From Actinomucor elegans (lineage: Eukaryota > Mucoromycota > Mucoromycetes > Mucorales > Mucoraceae), in contig JAMSLZ010000002.1 in assembly GCA_026027325.1 (NCBI GenBank), forward strand, positions 744,001-808,000: a DNA stretch of 64,000 nucleotides. The letters are read 5' to 3'. Positions 23,553 to 35,978 of the stretch are shown here, piece by piece. Each line of letters begins with the position of its first letter. Within the stretch, counting starts at the first letter, position 1. The position numbers were made by a program, and so were the translations under genes. Below the pieces are notes generated by a model. It searched no databases, was not told where the DNA came from, and saw nothing but the letters and a program-made list of their open reading frames with translations.

Positions 23553-24964
23553 TTATGCAGAAGATTCGCTTTCTTGCTCCTTTCTAGCCTTGAAACACTT
23601 GGGCATTTGATATACAGGGACTTGCTTGTTGTCTGAACCTTGAGCAAAATTGGGAGGCTTGGGAACAAGACCAAGCAAATCAAACATCTTTTTATCATCC
23701 GAGAACTCGTTATTGGGAGTAGTCAACAGCTTATCACCGGTAAAGATCGAGTTGGCACCAGCCATGAAGCACATGGCTTGTTCAGGCACAGAGAAACGAA
23801 CACGACCAGCCGAGAGACGAACCATGGATTTAGGCATAATGATACGAGCGGTAGCAATCATACGGACCATTTCAAAGACAGAGACAGGTTCTTGCTTTTC
23901 CAAAGGAGTTCCTTCTACAGCCAACAAGGCGTTCACTGGGACACTTTCAGGATGCATCTTTAATGTAGAGAGGGTGTGCAATAACCCAACACGATCCTCT
24001 CCTTTTTCTCCCAAACCAATGATACCACCAGAACAGACTGAAATACCAGCGTTTTGAGCATTGTTGATGGTCTTTAAACGTTCATCGTAGGTACGTGTGG
24101 TGATAATCTATAGAGATCAGGTCAGTAAACATTATGCATCTATTTTACACGATGGAGTTAAATAAATTACTTTGGGGTAAAATTCACGAGAAGTATCCAA
24201 GTTATGGTTATAAGCGGTTAAGCCAGCATTCTTTAATGCCTTGGCTTGTTCTTCATCCAACATACCCAAAGTACAGCATACCTCCATACCCATTGAACTA
24301 TTTTCATGTTAGTATATGATTTGGAATACCTTTCCATTTTATCAGTTTACCGAATCACTTTGACATGGTCCAAGATCTTGTTAAAGTTGGATTTGCGGCC
24401 AGCCAAATCTCTCCAGGCAGCGCCCATACAAAATCTACAATAGATTAATTTCCCTGATTTCTACTCAATCCTGTTACCACTACTACCTTGTACTACCAGC
24501 ATCTTTGGCTCTTTGAGCAGCAAAAAGAATTTCTTCTGAATCAAGGATTTTCTGAGCCTTGACAGAAGTCTTGTAACGGGAAGATTGAGGGCAATACTTG
24601 CAATCCTCAGTACAGCCACCGGTTTTGATAGACAACAGAGTACATTGCTGGACTTCTCTAGGATTAAAATTCTCACGATGAACCTTGGCCTAGGGAATAG
24701 TGTGAATTCACATGTAGAAGAATTCCTCAAGACTAAGCTACTTACACCATGATACAATAAATCCATCAATGGAGAATCATAGATGGACTGGATTTCCTCT
24801 CTACTCCAATCATTTCTCATTGGACCACTGGCATGAAGAGCAGCAGCAGACAAGGCTTCGGGTGCCTGTTGTTGAGTGACAGCAGCAAGACGCGAAGGTA
24901 AAGCGATAGAAAAGTGTCTACGACTGGATTGCAAAGGTCGGGTTACGAGACGAAAAGCAGACAT
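23553..24964 (-). CDS. BIO2: Biotin synthase
   Basis: Radical SAM enzyme that inserts sulfur into dethiobiotin, the last step of biotin synthesis, normally mitochondrial. Five exons (24746-24964, 24487-24689, 24351-24434, 24171-24297, 23553-24107) give 395 residues. The radical-SAM cysteines are in [14 protein letters not shown], which is restored in the exon 2 frame; other BioB blocks are [40 protein letters not shown] and SAGRVRF. The Arg of SAGRVRF is the usual ligand to the [2Fe-2S] cluster. The N-terminal ~35 residues are Arg/Ser-rich without acidic residues ([18 protein letters not shown]), as in a mitochondrial presequence. It is head to head with BIO3-BIO1. Confidence 0.97.
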
Positions 24965-25253
24965 TGAGAGTGGGGAAAGTTTGAAAGTTTAGAAGAGAGA
25001 ACGGAAAAAAAAAAAAGAGAGAAAATGATAGACGCGTTTCTTTAGCTATTTAAGTAAAATCTTATCTTTCACTCTTTACAAAAAAAGAGTTGGGGATATC
25101 GGAGTCGTGAAAAAAACTAGATCAAGCCAAAGGAGATCCCAGACCCAAAAGCGTTGAATTCATGCTCTAAAACGCGTCTTTTCGGTCATTTAAAGGTGAC
25201 TCAGCGTTATCTTTGAATGCACCCTTTTCTTCCTTTTCTTTACTCTTCTTTAC
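24965..25253. promoter_or_regulatory. Shared promoter region of BIO2 and BIO3-BIO1
   Basis: 289 bp between the two divergent start codons. It contains an A-run next to BIO2, T/C-rich stretches next to BIO3-BIO1 and a ACTCTTT-containing stretch in the middle. Co-regulation by biotin or nitrogen supply is inference; I recognise no specific operator. Confidence 0.6.
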
Positions 25254-27832
25254 ATGCCAACGCCATTCTTGCCTACGCGGGCATTTCAAGCATATCAAAT
25301 ATTTGCAGCCAATACAAATGTAGGAAAGACCATTTTTGCTACTGGTTTATGCAGAGCTGCAGCCATTGTATCCAACAAGGACCGAGACGTTTTTTATTTA
25401 AAGCCTGTACAGACAGGGTATCCAGTAGACAGCGATGAAAGGTGCGTTTTCAGGGTTTTAGATAGCCTGTTGCTAATGATTTCTATTAGGCATGTTCAAA
25501 CCTACAACACTTTATTAAAGTCCAACACTTTGTACAAGTATCCGGACCCTGTTAGTCCACACATTGCTACTGATAATGTATGTCAAACTTTGTAAAAGAA
25601 TGACAGGAAACTGATTAAACTTTTTAAGCCTCCGCACGATGATCAAGTCTTGGCCCGCGTAAAGGAACAGATGTTAAACTATGTACGACAGCAAAAGGCC
25701 AATGGCAGTTACTTTTTTCTTGAAACAGCTGGTGGTATTCATAGTCCTGTCATGTCTGGTAAGAAAAAAAAAAAAATAAAAAAAAAAAATAGTAACAAAG
25801 GTTGGGGATAATTCCATATACTGACTCTTAAAATAATCAGGCACTCCCCAAGTCGATTTCTACCGAGGCTTAAGACTGCCTACAGTCTTGGTAGGTGATA
25901 GTAATTTAGGCGGCATTTCTACTACGTTGACTTCTTTTGAATCTTTACATTTACGTGGCTACGATGTACCTACCATCTTATTATTTGATCAACCTCAATA
26001 TCGCAACCATACATTAATCCATGACCGCGTTCATAAACACGGTGTCCATGTAGCTACTATCCCACCGCCTCCAACTCCATTGCAAGACCCTATTCTTGAA
26101 CAGCAATCCATGGAAAAATACTATACCCAAGTAGATGATTACTTGGTACCTGTTGTCAAACATCTTGATCTGAAACATCAAGAACGCTTTGACCGTCTTG
26201 AAACAATGGCACAGAAATCGCGCGATACTTTTTGGTGGCCGTTTACCCAACACGAACTCGTCAAGGACGTTACTGTTATTGATTCAGCTCACAATGATTA
26301 CTTTACCACGTACGACCAAGGTAAACCCAAGGAAATGTTTGACTCCTGTGCCAGTTGGTGGACCCAAGGCCTGGGTCATGCCAATCCCGATTTGACCATG
26401 GCTGCTGCTAATGCTGCAGGCCGATACGGCCATGTCATCTTTCCCGAGTCCACCAATGAACCTGCTTTGTCATTAGCGGAAAAAGTACTGGAGAAAGATG
26501 CTTGGGCCTCGCGGGTCTTCTTTTCCGATAACGGGTCGACAGCGATGGAAGTGGCACTCAAGATGGCCATGAGTGCCGCTGCGAAACGCTACGATTTTAG
26601 TATCAAGGCCCCGGTTGAAATCTTGGGCATTGACGGTAGTTATCATGGCGATACTATCGGTACCATGGACGCTTGCTCACCCAATGTCTATAATGAACAA
26701 GTACAATGGTATGAACCCAAAGGCCATTGGTTAAAACCACCTTCTGTTCATATTTCCCACGGTCGAGCTTACGTTCGTGTGCCACCAGAGATTGCACAAC
26801 ACACACAAAAGGTCTATTATGATTCCGTCAGTGAGATTTACTCGGTTGAAAAGCAAGGTCAATTGCGTGACGAAGGATTGGCTAAACTATACCGTGACTA
26901 TATTCGTGCCGAATTGACGCAATTGAAACAGCAAAAGCGTCGTATTGGCTCACTATTGATGGAGCCCATATTGATGGGTGCTGGCGGTATGATCTTTGTC
27001 GATCCTTTATTCCAACGTACCTTGATTGATATTGTGCGTCAAGAAGGATCTCAATTGCTTTATGGGGTTGATGAAACCAATAAAGATACATGGCAAGGTT
27101 TGCCGGTGGTCTTTGATGAAGTCTTTTCTGGATGGTACAGACTCGGCCGTAGATCGGCATCTGAATTCTTGGGAGTGGTATGAAGTATTGACTAATCTCT
27201 ATTTTATCACATACTAAAAAAACAAAACCCCAACCATTTTTTTTTTAATATAGGAACCTGATATCACAGCTTATGCAAAAACCCTGACAGGTGGTCTATT
27301 GCCTTTGGCTTTGACAGTAACCAAGGAATCCATTTATAACGTGTTCTTATCTGAAAACAAGCCTGATTGCCTGTTGCACGGTCATTCTTACACTGCACAC
27401 CCTATGGGTTGTGCAGTGGCAAAGACATCCATTGAATCATTAGACGCTATGGCAGTAGAAAAGACAGGCGCTTGGGCTCCATTCCGTGATCATTGGAAAG
27501 ATAAGTCCATCTGGTCCATGTGGAATCCAGAGACAGTGGATGAACTCTCGCGTCTAGACCGCGTAGAAAGTGTCATGACCTTGGGTTCTGTTCTAGCTGT
27601 AGAGTTAAAAGATGATCAAACCAAGGGTTATGGTTCTGCTGTTTCCAAATCTGTCATTCAAAACTTGCGTTCTGGGCAATTCAAGAATGGATTCGATGGT
27701 ACTACTGAAACAGGAGTGAACCTGTTTGCTAGACCTCTTGGTAATATCGTCTATCTAATGACTTCTCAAATCACTACAAAAGAACGCGTTCGTCAATGTG
27801 AACAAGCCCTTTTAGAAACACTTAAAATGTAA
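25254..27832 (+). CDS. BIO3-BIO1: Fused dethiobiotin synthetase / DAPA aminotransferase
   Basis: Bifunctional enzyme: the C-terminal half (BioA type, PLP) makes 7,8-diaminopelargonate from KAPA, and the N-terminal half (BioD type) closes the ureido ring. Exons 25254-25441, 25490-25577, 25629-25758, 25841-27177 and 27254-27832 give 773 residues. BioD part: P-loop FAANTNVGKT (residues 17-26), KPVQTGY, FLETAGGIHSP, VLVGDSNLGGIS. BioA part from about residue 262: TFWWPFTQH, ASWWTQGLGHANP, FFSDNGSTAMEVALKMA, DGSYHGDTIG, VVFDEVFSGWYRLGR, and PLP lysine 590 in YAKTLTGG. The 51-nt intron 2 ends at TTTTTAAG, with branch-like CTGATTA, and restores SPHIATDN|PPHDDQ. The same domain order is found in plants and many fungi. 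It ends 29 bp from the convergent tetraspan gene. Confidence 0.96.
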
Positions 27833-27861
27833 TAGTAAATAGAATTATATTATATAATAGT

Positions 27862-28709
27862 TTACACCTTGTCTATTCTGTCATGCTTATGTAATGTTGA
27901 GTCTGTGAGCATTGGCTCTGTAGGAGGATCCTGGTTTCGATTTCGAACGTGAAATTTATAGAGTGCGTAGGCAAACCCAATCTACAAATTACAAACATGT
28001 TAGCCTTCTGATATATCATCAACAAAACAGATTACTTGCATTGAGCATTAAATCCAGTATAGTTTTAATAGCTATCCATGTCACAGATTGCCTCCATAAC
28101 TGTTGGCAATCGTATAAAGAAGGAAGAGGCGTGGTCTTTTGACATTGGCCTGGATCCACACCATGTTCATTTGATTCGGTGGTCACTACAATCAAATCAT
28201 CATTCTCACCTTTACCACAACTATGAAGATATTCTGTGGCATTTTCCAACATGCATGCAGGTACAAACTGCTCTTTACTTAGGCTAATGATCGACAGTTT
28301 GATGCAATCATTGACAAAGCAGCCAAGAGTGAGTATATAAAAAATCCACCAGCAAATATTGAGCGTATGAATATGGGTCTATTAACATAGCAAAGGATGT
28401 TAACTAGGTTGTAACTTTTGGGTGCCGAGACATTACATTGTAGGCTGTCCAGGTGGCAATCACGCTTATCGTCATGAGCAATACGCCAAGAATGCAAGTG
28501 GTATAGACCATTGGCATAATCAGGTCATTGATTGGGTCTATAAAGATGCATTAAATCCATATATTCTTTTCCCTAGTAAATCATAGACATCTACCTGGCC
28601 GTTTGTTATCGATGGCATCCCATACCTCCCATAGTGACCGTAGCACTTGAATACCAGCAAGGATAGCAATAACTCGCGTAGGTTTCATTGATTGAATATG
28701 ATATTTCAT
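27862..28709 (-). CDS. Hypothetical four-helix membrane protein
   Basis: Family not recognised. Four exons (28595-28709, 28437-28537, 28040-28378, 27862-27981) give 224 residues. Four hydrophobic segments are seen: RVIAILAGIQVLRSLWEVW (about 12-30), MPMVYTTCILGVLLMTISVI (about 47-66), LNICWWIFYILTLGCFV (about 77-93), and the segment spanning the last splice, IKTILDLMLN|IGFAYALYKF. A Cys-containing soluble loop lies between helices 3 and 4. The last intron appears to use a GC donor (AAT|GCAAGT ... TGTAG); the nearby GT donor would shift the frame and break helix 4 after a few residues. The tail is polar. Function unknown. Confidence 0.65.
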
Positions 28710-28867
28710 AATAATAATAATATATATGAAAAAAAAGACAAAGACGCTTAGATTTGAAAAATGACCTACTAGTAATATGCATTCTCATTATTCAATACTT
28801 TTAAGGTAAATTAAGAGGAGCATAATTTTGAATGTATTAAAGACTAGAAAAAAAAAAAAAAAGAGAT

Positions 28868-28886
28868 GGGGGGAGGGGGAGGGGGG
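28868..28886 (-). promoter_or_regulatory. C-rich element in PP1 3' region
   Basis: On the PP1 sense (minus) strand the sequence is C6-T-C5-T-C6, 64-82 nt after the stop codon, and a (CA)8 tract (28917-28932) lies between them. C-rich runs in 3' untranslated regions are sites for KH-domain poly(C)-binding proteins in other eukaryotes. On the other strand the G-runs could form stacked structures. Confidence 0.4.
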
Positions 28887-28949
28887 AGAGCCGTATGTTT
28901 TGTATATGAGTTTGTATGTGTGTGTGTGTGTGTTGTTTGTGGTGATGTT

Positions 28950-30174
28950 TTAAGCCTTTTGTCTGGGTTTGACTTTACCAGAATTATAGCCATACTTTGC
29001 TCTCTTTTCAGCAGGTTTCAGGATCTATCGATAAGAGTTTATTAGCTTTATCGGATTTAAAAAAAAAATAAGGGTACGCGTTTTACCTGGAACGAACACA
29101 TTAGGGACTCATCTACACTCATCATGGCGCCTGCATTATCAAATTCGCCACAGTAATTAGGTGCAGAAAACAAGGTAACCAATTGTCTTTTTGCAAAAAA
29201 CTCATAACCATCTTCAACCACTTGATGAGCACGGCAGATGAGATCGAGATCATGTTTTTGTAAGAATCGAGAAACAATATCCGCGCCAAATGTAAATGAA
29301 ACACCACGGTCGTTTTCACTCCAACCAGTAATGTCCTTGTCAGGATCAGCCCATAATAAATCGCACAGTAAACCTGTTCCATCCCAATGTTAACTGTTTG
29401 CTTTTTTTTGTTTTTGTTTTTGTTTAACTCTTACCTGTGTCGGGTACATCAGTTGGACGCATGACTCTACGAATTTGCTCCATTGTCTGTAAATCAGGTG
29501 AAAGACCACCATGCATACACATGATCTTTTCGTCAATGATAGCAGCAATGGGTAAACAGTTGAAACAGTCTGTGAAAATCTTCCAAAGCTTTATATTGTA
29601 TCTTCTTTTACCTAACAAATTCATGAATATATATATATATATATAGCACACTTTCCCCTCCTCAAATTAAACTTACATTCATCATAGAACCCATATATAC
29701 GATTGATACTTGCACATTCATGATTACCACGTAGAATAAAAAAGTTTTCAGGGTATTTGATCTTATAAGCCAGTAATAAACAGATAGTTTCCAAAGATTG
29801 CTTTCCTCTATCGACGTAATCACCCATGAAAAGATAATTGGCTTCTGGAGGGAAACCACCATATTCAAACAGCCTCAAAAGATCATAGTATTGGCCATGG
29901 ATGTCACCACAGACTTTAATAGGTGCTTCCAAGTCCAATAAAATAGGTTGATTCATGAATATTTCGCGTGCTTTTTGACATAGAAATCGAATCTCGTGTT
30001 CTCCAAGCTGAACTTGTTTACCAGGACGGCTCCCTCTCACTATTCATGATCAGTAATAAGGTTTTTTTTTAAATATGCGTTGTGCAAATATATATATATA
30101 TATAAATATATATCTATACCTTCCAAGAGTCGCGAAATGATTGAATCGATATCGGCTTCAGTTGTATCTGACAT
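28950..30174 (-). CDS. GLC7: Protein phosphatase PP1 catalytic subunit
   Basis: Ser/Thr phosphatase of the PPP family, targeted by many regulatory subunits. Five exons (30120-30174, 29677-30039, 29435-29611, 29087-29373, 28950-29024) give 318 residues. Metal and phosphate motifs are complete: GDIHGQ, GDYVDRG, RGNHE, then CMHGGLSP, and [23 protein letters not shown] and [17 protein letters not shown] are PP1-like, as is the short tail after MCSFQILKPAEK. The join GAAT|GTAAGT ... TTAG|GT restores the invariant [11 protein letters not shown]; the intron between contains a (TA)n tract. PP1 is normally single-copy and essential in fungi. Confidence 0.97.
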
Positions 30175-32179
30175 GTTCTATATAAGGGCGCGTTAGAACA
30201 AGTTTTAATAAAGATTACGTGCCTTTTTTAAACGAAAGATAGATAAAAAAAAGATAGGAGGTAAAGGGGAAAGTCTCTGTCTGTCGAGAAAAATCGTCCG
30301 TAGCTACCAATGCAGTAAAGACAAAGAAATGATAAAGAAGACACTTTCCCTTTACAATAAACCCTCTCTTAATCTATCTCTCATCTCAAAAAAAAAACTA
30401 CATTCTCAAACAATAATGAAAATAAAAAAGAACACTATAATCTTTTTTTTTTTTTTTTGATGCACATTTTGGTCATTTAGAATACGTACGAAGTTTTTTA
30501 AAAAAAGCGAATGAGCTGTGTGAGAAAAGAGAGATGTGGTGTATAAAAAGAGAGAGTAAGAGAGAGAAAGGCGGAAAGGAAATGATTAAATAACAGTTTA
30601 TAAAGAAATTTTGCTGGTGATGATAGTGTGACCAATCGTGTCGAGAATAGAAAATGTGCGCGTTTGTTCTTTGTAACTATTAGTTTGCTTCGTTTTCTTT
30701 TTTTCTTTTCATCTTTATTTTGAACATATAACTAACACAGTCTTTGTATCATTCGATATGCAATTGAAATATATACTAGTTTTTTTAAACGGACTATTAA
30801 TGGCTTAATAGGTTTTCCTATACTAAAGATCATAAGCAAGTAAAAAAAAAAGATGTACTTTTTTAATCTCGAGAATGAATTTCCTCGATTTTTGTATCTC
30901 CGTTCTCCAATGATAGGGGTGAAGTATACACGTTTAATCTCCGAATTCCAATCAAATATTGAGCACGATTTTGGGACAATAGTAAAAGAACGCACTTTTT
31001 TATTATTGAAATGGTATAGATTGCAACATTAAAGTATACATGTGTATATTTGTTTCTTATTATATATATGTGTCTATAAATGTCTAATTATTGAATTGTG
31101 GAAAATGATTAATACACACAAAATTATAATACAAAAACAATGATTTTTTTTTGGCAACATTCAGTAGGCAATCCCATTTTGACCAAGTTTTTCATATCCT
31201 TTGGAACTTTAGCCTCCGGTGGTCTTCCACTGTGTACTGATCGCTCTCCAATCAGAAACCATTTAAACATAATATTTCATATTCCGTCCCACCAATCAAG
31301 AACTACTGGAAGTTTTGAGGATTTTGAAGCTTTGAAATATTTTACAACTTTTATGTATAGTTAAAAGATACCATTCTTAATCAAGACAGATTGTAATTTA
31401 CGTGTTGAACAAATAGTTTTTATTTTTTATTTTTTTAAATACAAGAAAATAAAGCTATTGCATGTAGAAAAAAATGTTTTCTAGAATCAAATTAAAATCA
31501 AGTATAATATGAAAATAGATTTGAATTTTACGCTAATCAATTAACAGTAAAGAGCCCTTAATATTGATTTAAACTATTTTATTACAAACGATTGCAAGAA
31601 GACAGAATTTCGATTTCAATCATTTCTTTTGCCCTGTATGATTGAAATGTTTCTCAACCAATCACAACCTTCCAAAACTTTAAACACAGGTCAAAAGCTC
31701 AAAGTATAAGCTTATTGAAAACCTAATCTCTGTTAATCCGTTTCACAAAGATGAAGAAGAGTGTCTATTGTTTATATTTTGATAGAACGAGGCCATATCT
31801 TTAATTTGACCAAAGGAAAAACAAGCGCAGCTGAGCGATAAAAAGGAATTCCTTCTCGGTTTTACCAAATGTCGAACCTTCCAAGAAACCCCTTCTTACA
31901 TTGAGTACAGATATCAAACCACGGAGTTTCTCCTGTGTAAGATCCATAAAAAAAAAGCACCTGTTTGCTGTTTCATTTTTTTTAGGCTATCTATTTCGCG
32001 TCTCCGATCAAGAACGAAACAACCATGGCAAACCATTGTTAGCGAATCAAGCCAATAGCAGTTCACCAAACAAAAAAGTAACCAAGGCTTGTAATGTATA
32101 AAAAAGGACCTTTTCTTGATGATGACCAACCTTTTTTTCTTTCAATAAAAACTTTTTTTTTTTTCACTTTTCTTCTTCT
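30175..32179. other. Intergenic region, 2 kb
   Basis: PP1 promoter and AT-rich spacer containing a T16 run near 30443. Frames at 31140-31364 and 31901-32101 have no family features. The stretch just before 32180 is T/C-rich, as in the leader of the next gene. Confidence 0.45.
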
Positions 32180-34208
32180 ATGAACATACCAAATAGTACC
32201 TCAACAAACAGTGTTGGTGGTGGAGGAGATAATGTACCTCGGATCCGAAATCTCCATCCTTCTCAATTTTCGCCCGATCATCCCTATGGTTCCATTCAAA
32301 GTCATGATGAACATATTCCTATTGAACGTACCATGAGTTCCATATCTGAAAGGATTGGCGACTTTGTGGGCTCCTATTCACGTACTTCCATGATGTTTAT
32401 GGCCGAAAACTTGGCAGTACCCAATGGTCCTCTGGTAAAGTTTTGCTTTGATCAATATCTTCTTTTTTTTTTTTGGCATGTATTTTTAACCAACGTAAAC
32501 AATAGGACGAAGAGGATAAATACTCGGCCATTTCATCAGGATTTGCTTCAAGAATCCCTTCAAAACAATCTCTATCCCGCATCGAAACAGGACCCAGCAG
32601 CAGTGGTGTGAATGAACACTCATCGTTATTGTTTTCACATCTCGATAAAGTGCTATCTACAAGAAGTGTAGGCACTGTAGCAGATGATTATCGGTTTGAA
32701 ACGCATGCTGTTGTTGCCAAAAAGTCCTCTTTTACTCAATCTATCTTTAACTCGATCAATATCTTGATTGGTATCGGTATTTTGGCTTTACCACTGGGAT
32801 TTAAGGTATATATATAAATGATCATACAAAAACGGATAGAGGCATACTGACAGATTTTACATATATAGTGTGCTGGTTGGGCTATTGGTATCACCGTGTT
32901 TGTCTTTTGTTGCGGTTTGACAAACTATACAGCTAAGCTTTTACAAAAATGTTTGGATATTGACCCCGAATCAAGAACTTATGGTGATATGGGCGCTTTG
33001 GCATTTGGTTTGAAAGGAAGAATCTGGGTTACGGCATTATTCATTACAGAATTAATTACAAGCAGGTAGATTATTCCCAACGGATCCTTGTACATGTTAC
33101 TCATGTTTTTTTTTTGTATTATTCCAGTGTGGCATTGGTTGTTTTGTTGGGTGATGGTATTGATTCCTTATTTCCTGGCTCTTCTTTAATAGAAATCCGT
33201 CTATTGTCCTTCTTCATCTTGACACCTATGCTATTTTTACCTGTTCGCCATCTTTCTTATACAAGTTTATTGGGTATCATCAGTGCTTTCAGTATCATTG
33301 TAGTCATTGTAGTGGATGGTGTGACAAAGAAGGATGCTCCTGGTAGTTTGATTGAGCCTGCAGTAAGTCGTAATGTTATGTTTACACAATCATGAAACAA
33401 ATCCTTACTTTAGTTACATAATTAGGATACCGAGATCTGGCCCTCAAACTGGATGACTGTACCCCTTAGTTTCGGGTTGATTATGGCAGGCTTTGCTGGG
33501 GTAAATTTGGTCTCACTCAATGATGGCATGAGTTACTTATTATATTACATATATAGCATGCTGTATTTCCTACTGTATACAGAGATATGGAAACTCCAAA
33601 ACTGTATAATCGAATGGTAAATTGGACTTATGTAGCTACCACCTTTGTCTATTTTGCAGTAGCTGCTTGTGGATATACCATGTTTGGTTCAGGTACAATG
33701 CACGAGGTAAAGCAGTTAAAAAAAAACTGGTTTAAGCAGCCAACTGATAAAATCATTTTAGATCACTCAAAACATCATTGCTGTGCCCGAATACAACCAG
33801 GCTTTGAATCGTCTTGCTGTCTGGTTGATTGCCATGAATCCTATTGCAAAGTATGGTTTGACCGTGAATCCAGTCAATCTTAGCTGGCAGATTTGGTTAT
33901 TCAAGGGCACACCGCTCGAATACTGGTGTGAAAAGGGAAGTTGGAGAGAACCTGTGCTGACAGCCATTGGCAAGGTCTGTGTCAGTGCTTTCATTGTTAT
34001 GCTGGCTTACATTATCCCAGGATTTGATAAGATCATGTCGTTATTAGGCGCTTTCTTTTCTTTTATGATCTCTGGTATATTCCCTCTTGTATGCCATCTG
34101 TGCTTATTTAGCGATACCATGTCTACCAAGTCCAAGATCTTGGATTATACTTTGATTGCCATTGCTTCATGCATGGCCTTTACTGGCACCGTTTGGAGTT
34201 TTATCTAG
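32180..34208 (+). CDS. AVT1-type amino acid transporter
   Basis: Amino acid/auxin permease family member, similar to vacuolar neutral amino acid transporters of the AVT1 group (SLC32/36/38 fold). Seven exons (32180-32434, 32506-32805, 32869-33065, 33128-33362, 33426-33500, 33557-33706, 33762-34208) give 552 residues. The first ~175 residues are soluble and Ser-rich. Then follow about 10-11 helices, beginning with FNSINILIGIGILALPLGFK, the TM1 block of the family, and including GLTNYTAKLL, PLSFGLIMAGFAGHAVFPTVYRDM and GTVWSFI at the end. Substrate and direction cannot be read from the sequence. It is alone in its region; no operon-like partner. Confidence 0.9.
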
Positions 34209-35792
34209 ATTATATTCCCCTTCTCATATGTTTCATATATAAAAAGTACACTTTAACGTTTTACACATACCAAATTTATATGTATATATACTTTGTTCTT
34301 GTTGAAAAAGGTGAAATGTCCGACTACGGAATGGCCTGTTGAACCTTGCAAATCCATGAATCCAACAAAGGATAAAGCATAAATATCGGTACTATGACAT
34401 AAAGCATGAATAACCTGAAGTGATTCTACTAATTTCAGTTACATGCCTTGGCTTGTTAGCAAGGTTAGAGGCTATGCCATAATGATTCTTTGGTTATTTG
34501 CAATGTAAGTCAAAAAAATAAATGTAGAAAATAATAGCCAAACCACTTTCGAGAGAGTGAAAAATGCTGCAAATATACTTTTTTTTTTTTGCACAATCTA
34601 GAGCGACCTTCATCTTTAATTAATCGCAGTAGCGGTTAAGGTCTCCTCAGCATTAGTTCAAGCCCAATCTATTTTTTTTTTGTATATAAGTCTTCCTGTA
34701 TCTGTACTCGATAACTCTTTGTCTGTTCTTTTAAAATTCGATTTGCTATCTTGCTACAATTAATTTGTTGTCCTACTACCGACTATTTTGCTACAGTTAT
34801 TCTTAAATTACACTTTACTCTTCAAAACATGGCTTCCAAATATACTAAATTAAAAGAATCAGAAATCATTGCGTACGTCGATTTCATTTAAACCATAATA
34901 CACAACCGCCCATCAACGCTAATACCAATACAGATAAATATAAATGATGTACAGAATCAAATAATTTTTTCTCACTCTACTATTTGCTTTTATCAAAAAT
35001 CAAGCTTTTTTTTATCAATATCGCAGACAATTAAATAAAGAGATTTAACAGTAATATATATTTAGTAGTATCAGATTTTTATTTTAGAAAGGCTAAGCAT
35101 CATCGCTCAACGAAGCAAAAAAGGCAGGCTTATCACTTGATAAAACCTAGTAAATAAGGGTCAATATCTGGTATGAAATTTATGGGGTAAAGGCTTGTAA
35201 AAGAGAATGGAGCTCTTTTACTCTTTATAAAAGTAAGGTGGGCCGCTTCATGTTAAAACTAAAGTGTATGTTTATAACCATAGTTTACCTAATGGGCTTA
35301 TCAAGGATAAGCCGCATTCACACGTTCAATATCACTCTTTGAGTTATCATACTTGCCTATTCAAAAAAGAGTTACAATTGATAGTGCTATTAGAGTATAA
35401 TCAGGGAAATACGACATCTGAATTATTTATTAAATATCATTTGGAAACTTTTGTCTTATAGGCGCTTTGGGTAGCCTTGAAAAGCATAAGAATACCATTT
35501 CGAAAGCAGTTTTTAATCAAATTACTCAGATAAGCGCTTTTTTTTTTGCATATTTTTATCAACATTTTGCTTGCTTAAATCTAGTATCTAAATGCTAGTT
35601 GAATTACTCAATCACTAAAATCAATTGTTATTGGTTATTAGATTAAGTAATCTTGAATACATGTTTTTATTGGAGGAAAAAGGAATACACTCAAATTAAT
35701 CAAGATTTTTTTAATAATCATTGTTCTCATCGACTGAGAATTTCCTGATAATTTAAAAAATCTCAGTAGCCCCAAAGATTATTTACAGTATT
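34209..35792. other. Intergenic region, 1.6 kb
   Basis: 3' flank of the transporter and AT-rich spacer. One leader-like T/C-rich stretch followed by ATG at 34829 (15 codons, MASKYTKLKESEIIA, then a GTACGT donor) has no downstream exon I can join. Confidence 0.4.
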
Positions 35793-35978
35793 TTAAAGAC
35801 TGTCGGATTCAAGTTGGCATTTCTCGGTCTCTGAGCGGTGTTTATTCCCTTTCATTTCTTTGCAAATCCCATAATCACCAATGACTCTTAACTCCCAAGG
35901 TTCTGCATTGAATATTTCATGTTCAGAGATTAAAGTAATGGCTACAAACACCATAAAGGCGGTTTTTTTAAGAAGCAT
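35793..35978 (-). CDS. Possible small secreted protein, 61 residues
   Basis: Starts MLLKKTAFMVFVAITLISEH: two lysines, then a hydrophobic core, as in a signal peptide. The mature part is polar with two cysteines (GICKEM and EKCQLE) and a charged C-terminus. Codon use looks coding and there is no intron. No family recognised. The in-frame ATG at 36023 would place 15 basic residues ahead of the signal and is less likely. It lies in the intergenic space after the transporter. Confidence 0.45.
   Translation of the reverse strand: MLLKKTAFMVFVAITLISEHEIFNAEPWELRVIGDYGICKEMKGNKHRSETEKCQLESDSL

Noticed and set aside
23640..24057. Plus-strand frames over BIO2
   Set aside because: Antisense shadows of the last BIO2 exon.
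31140..32129. Frames between PP1 and the transporter, including an apparent exon pair at 31870-32045
   Set aside because: I tried to join them (donor at about 31938, acceptor at about 31984); the only open frame lacks an ATG and stops after about 18 codons.
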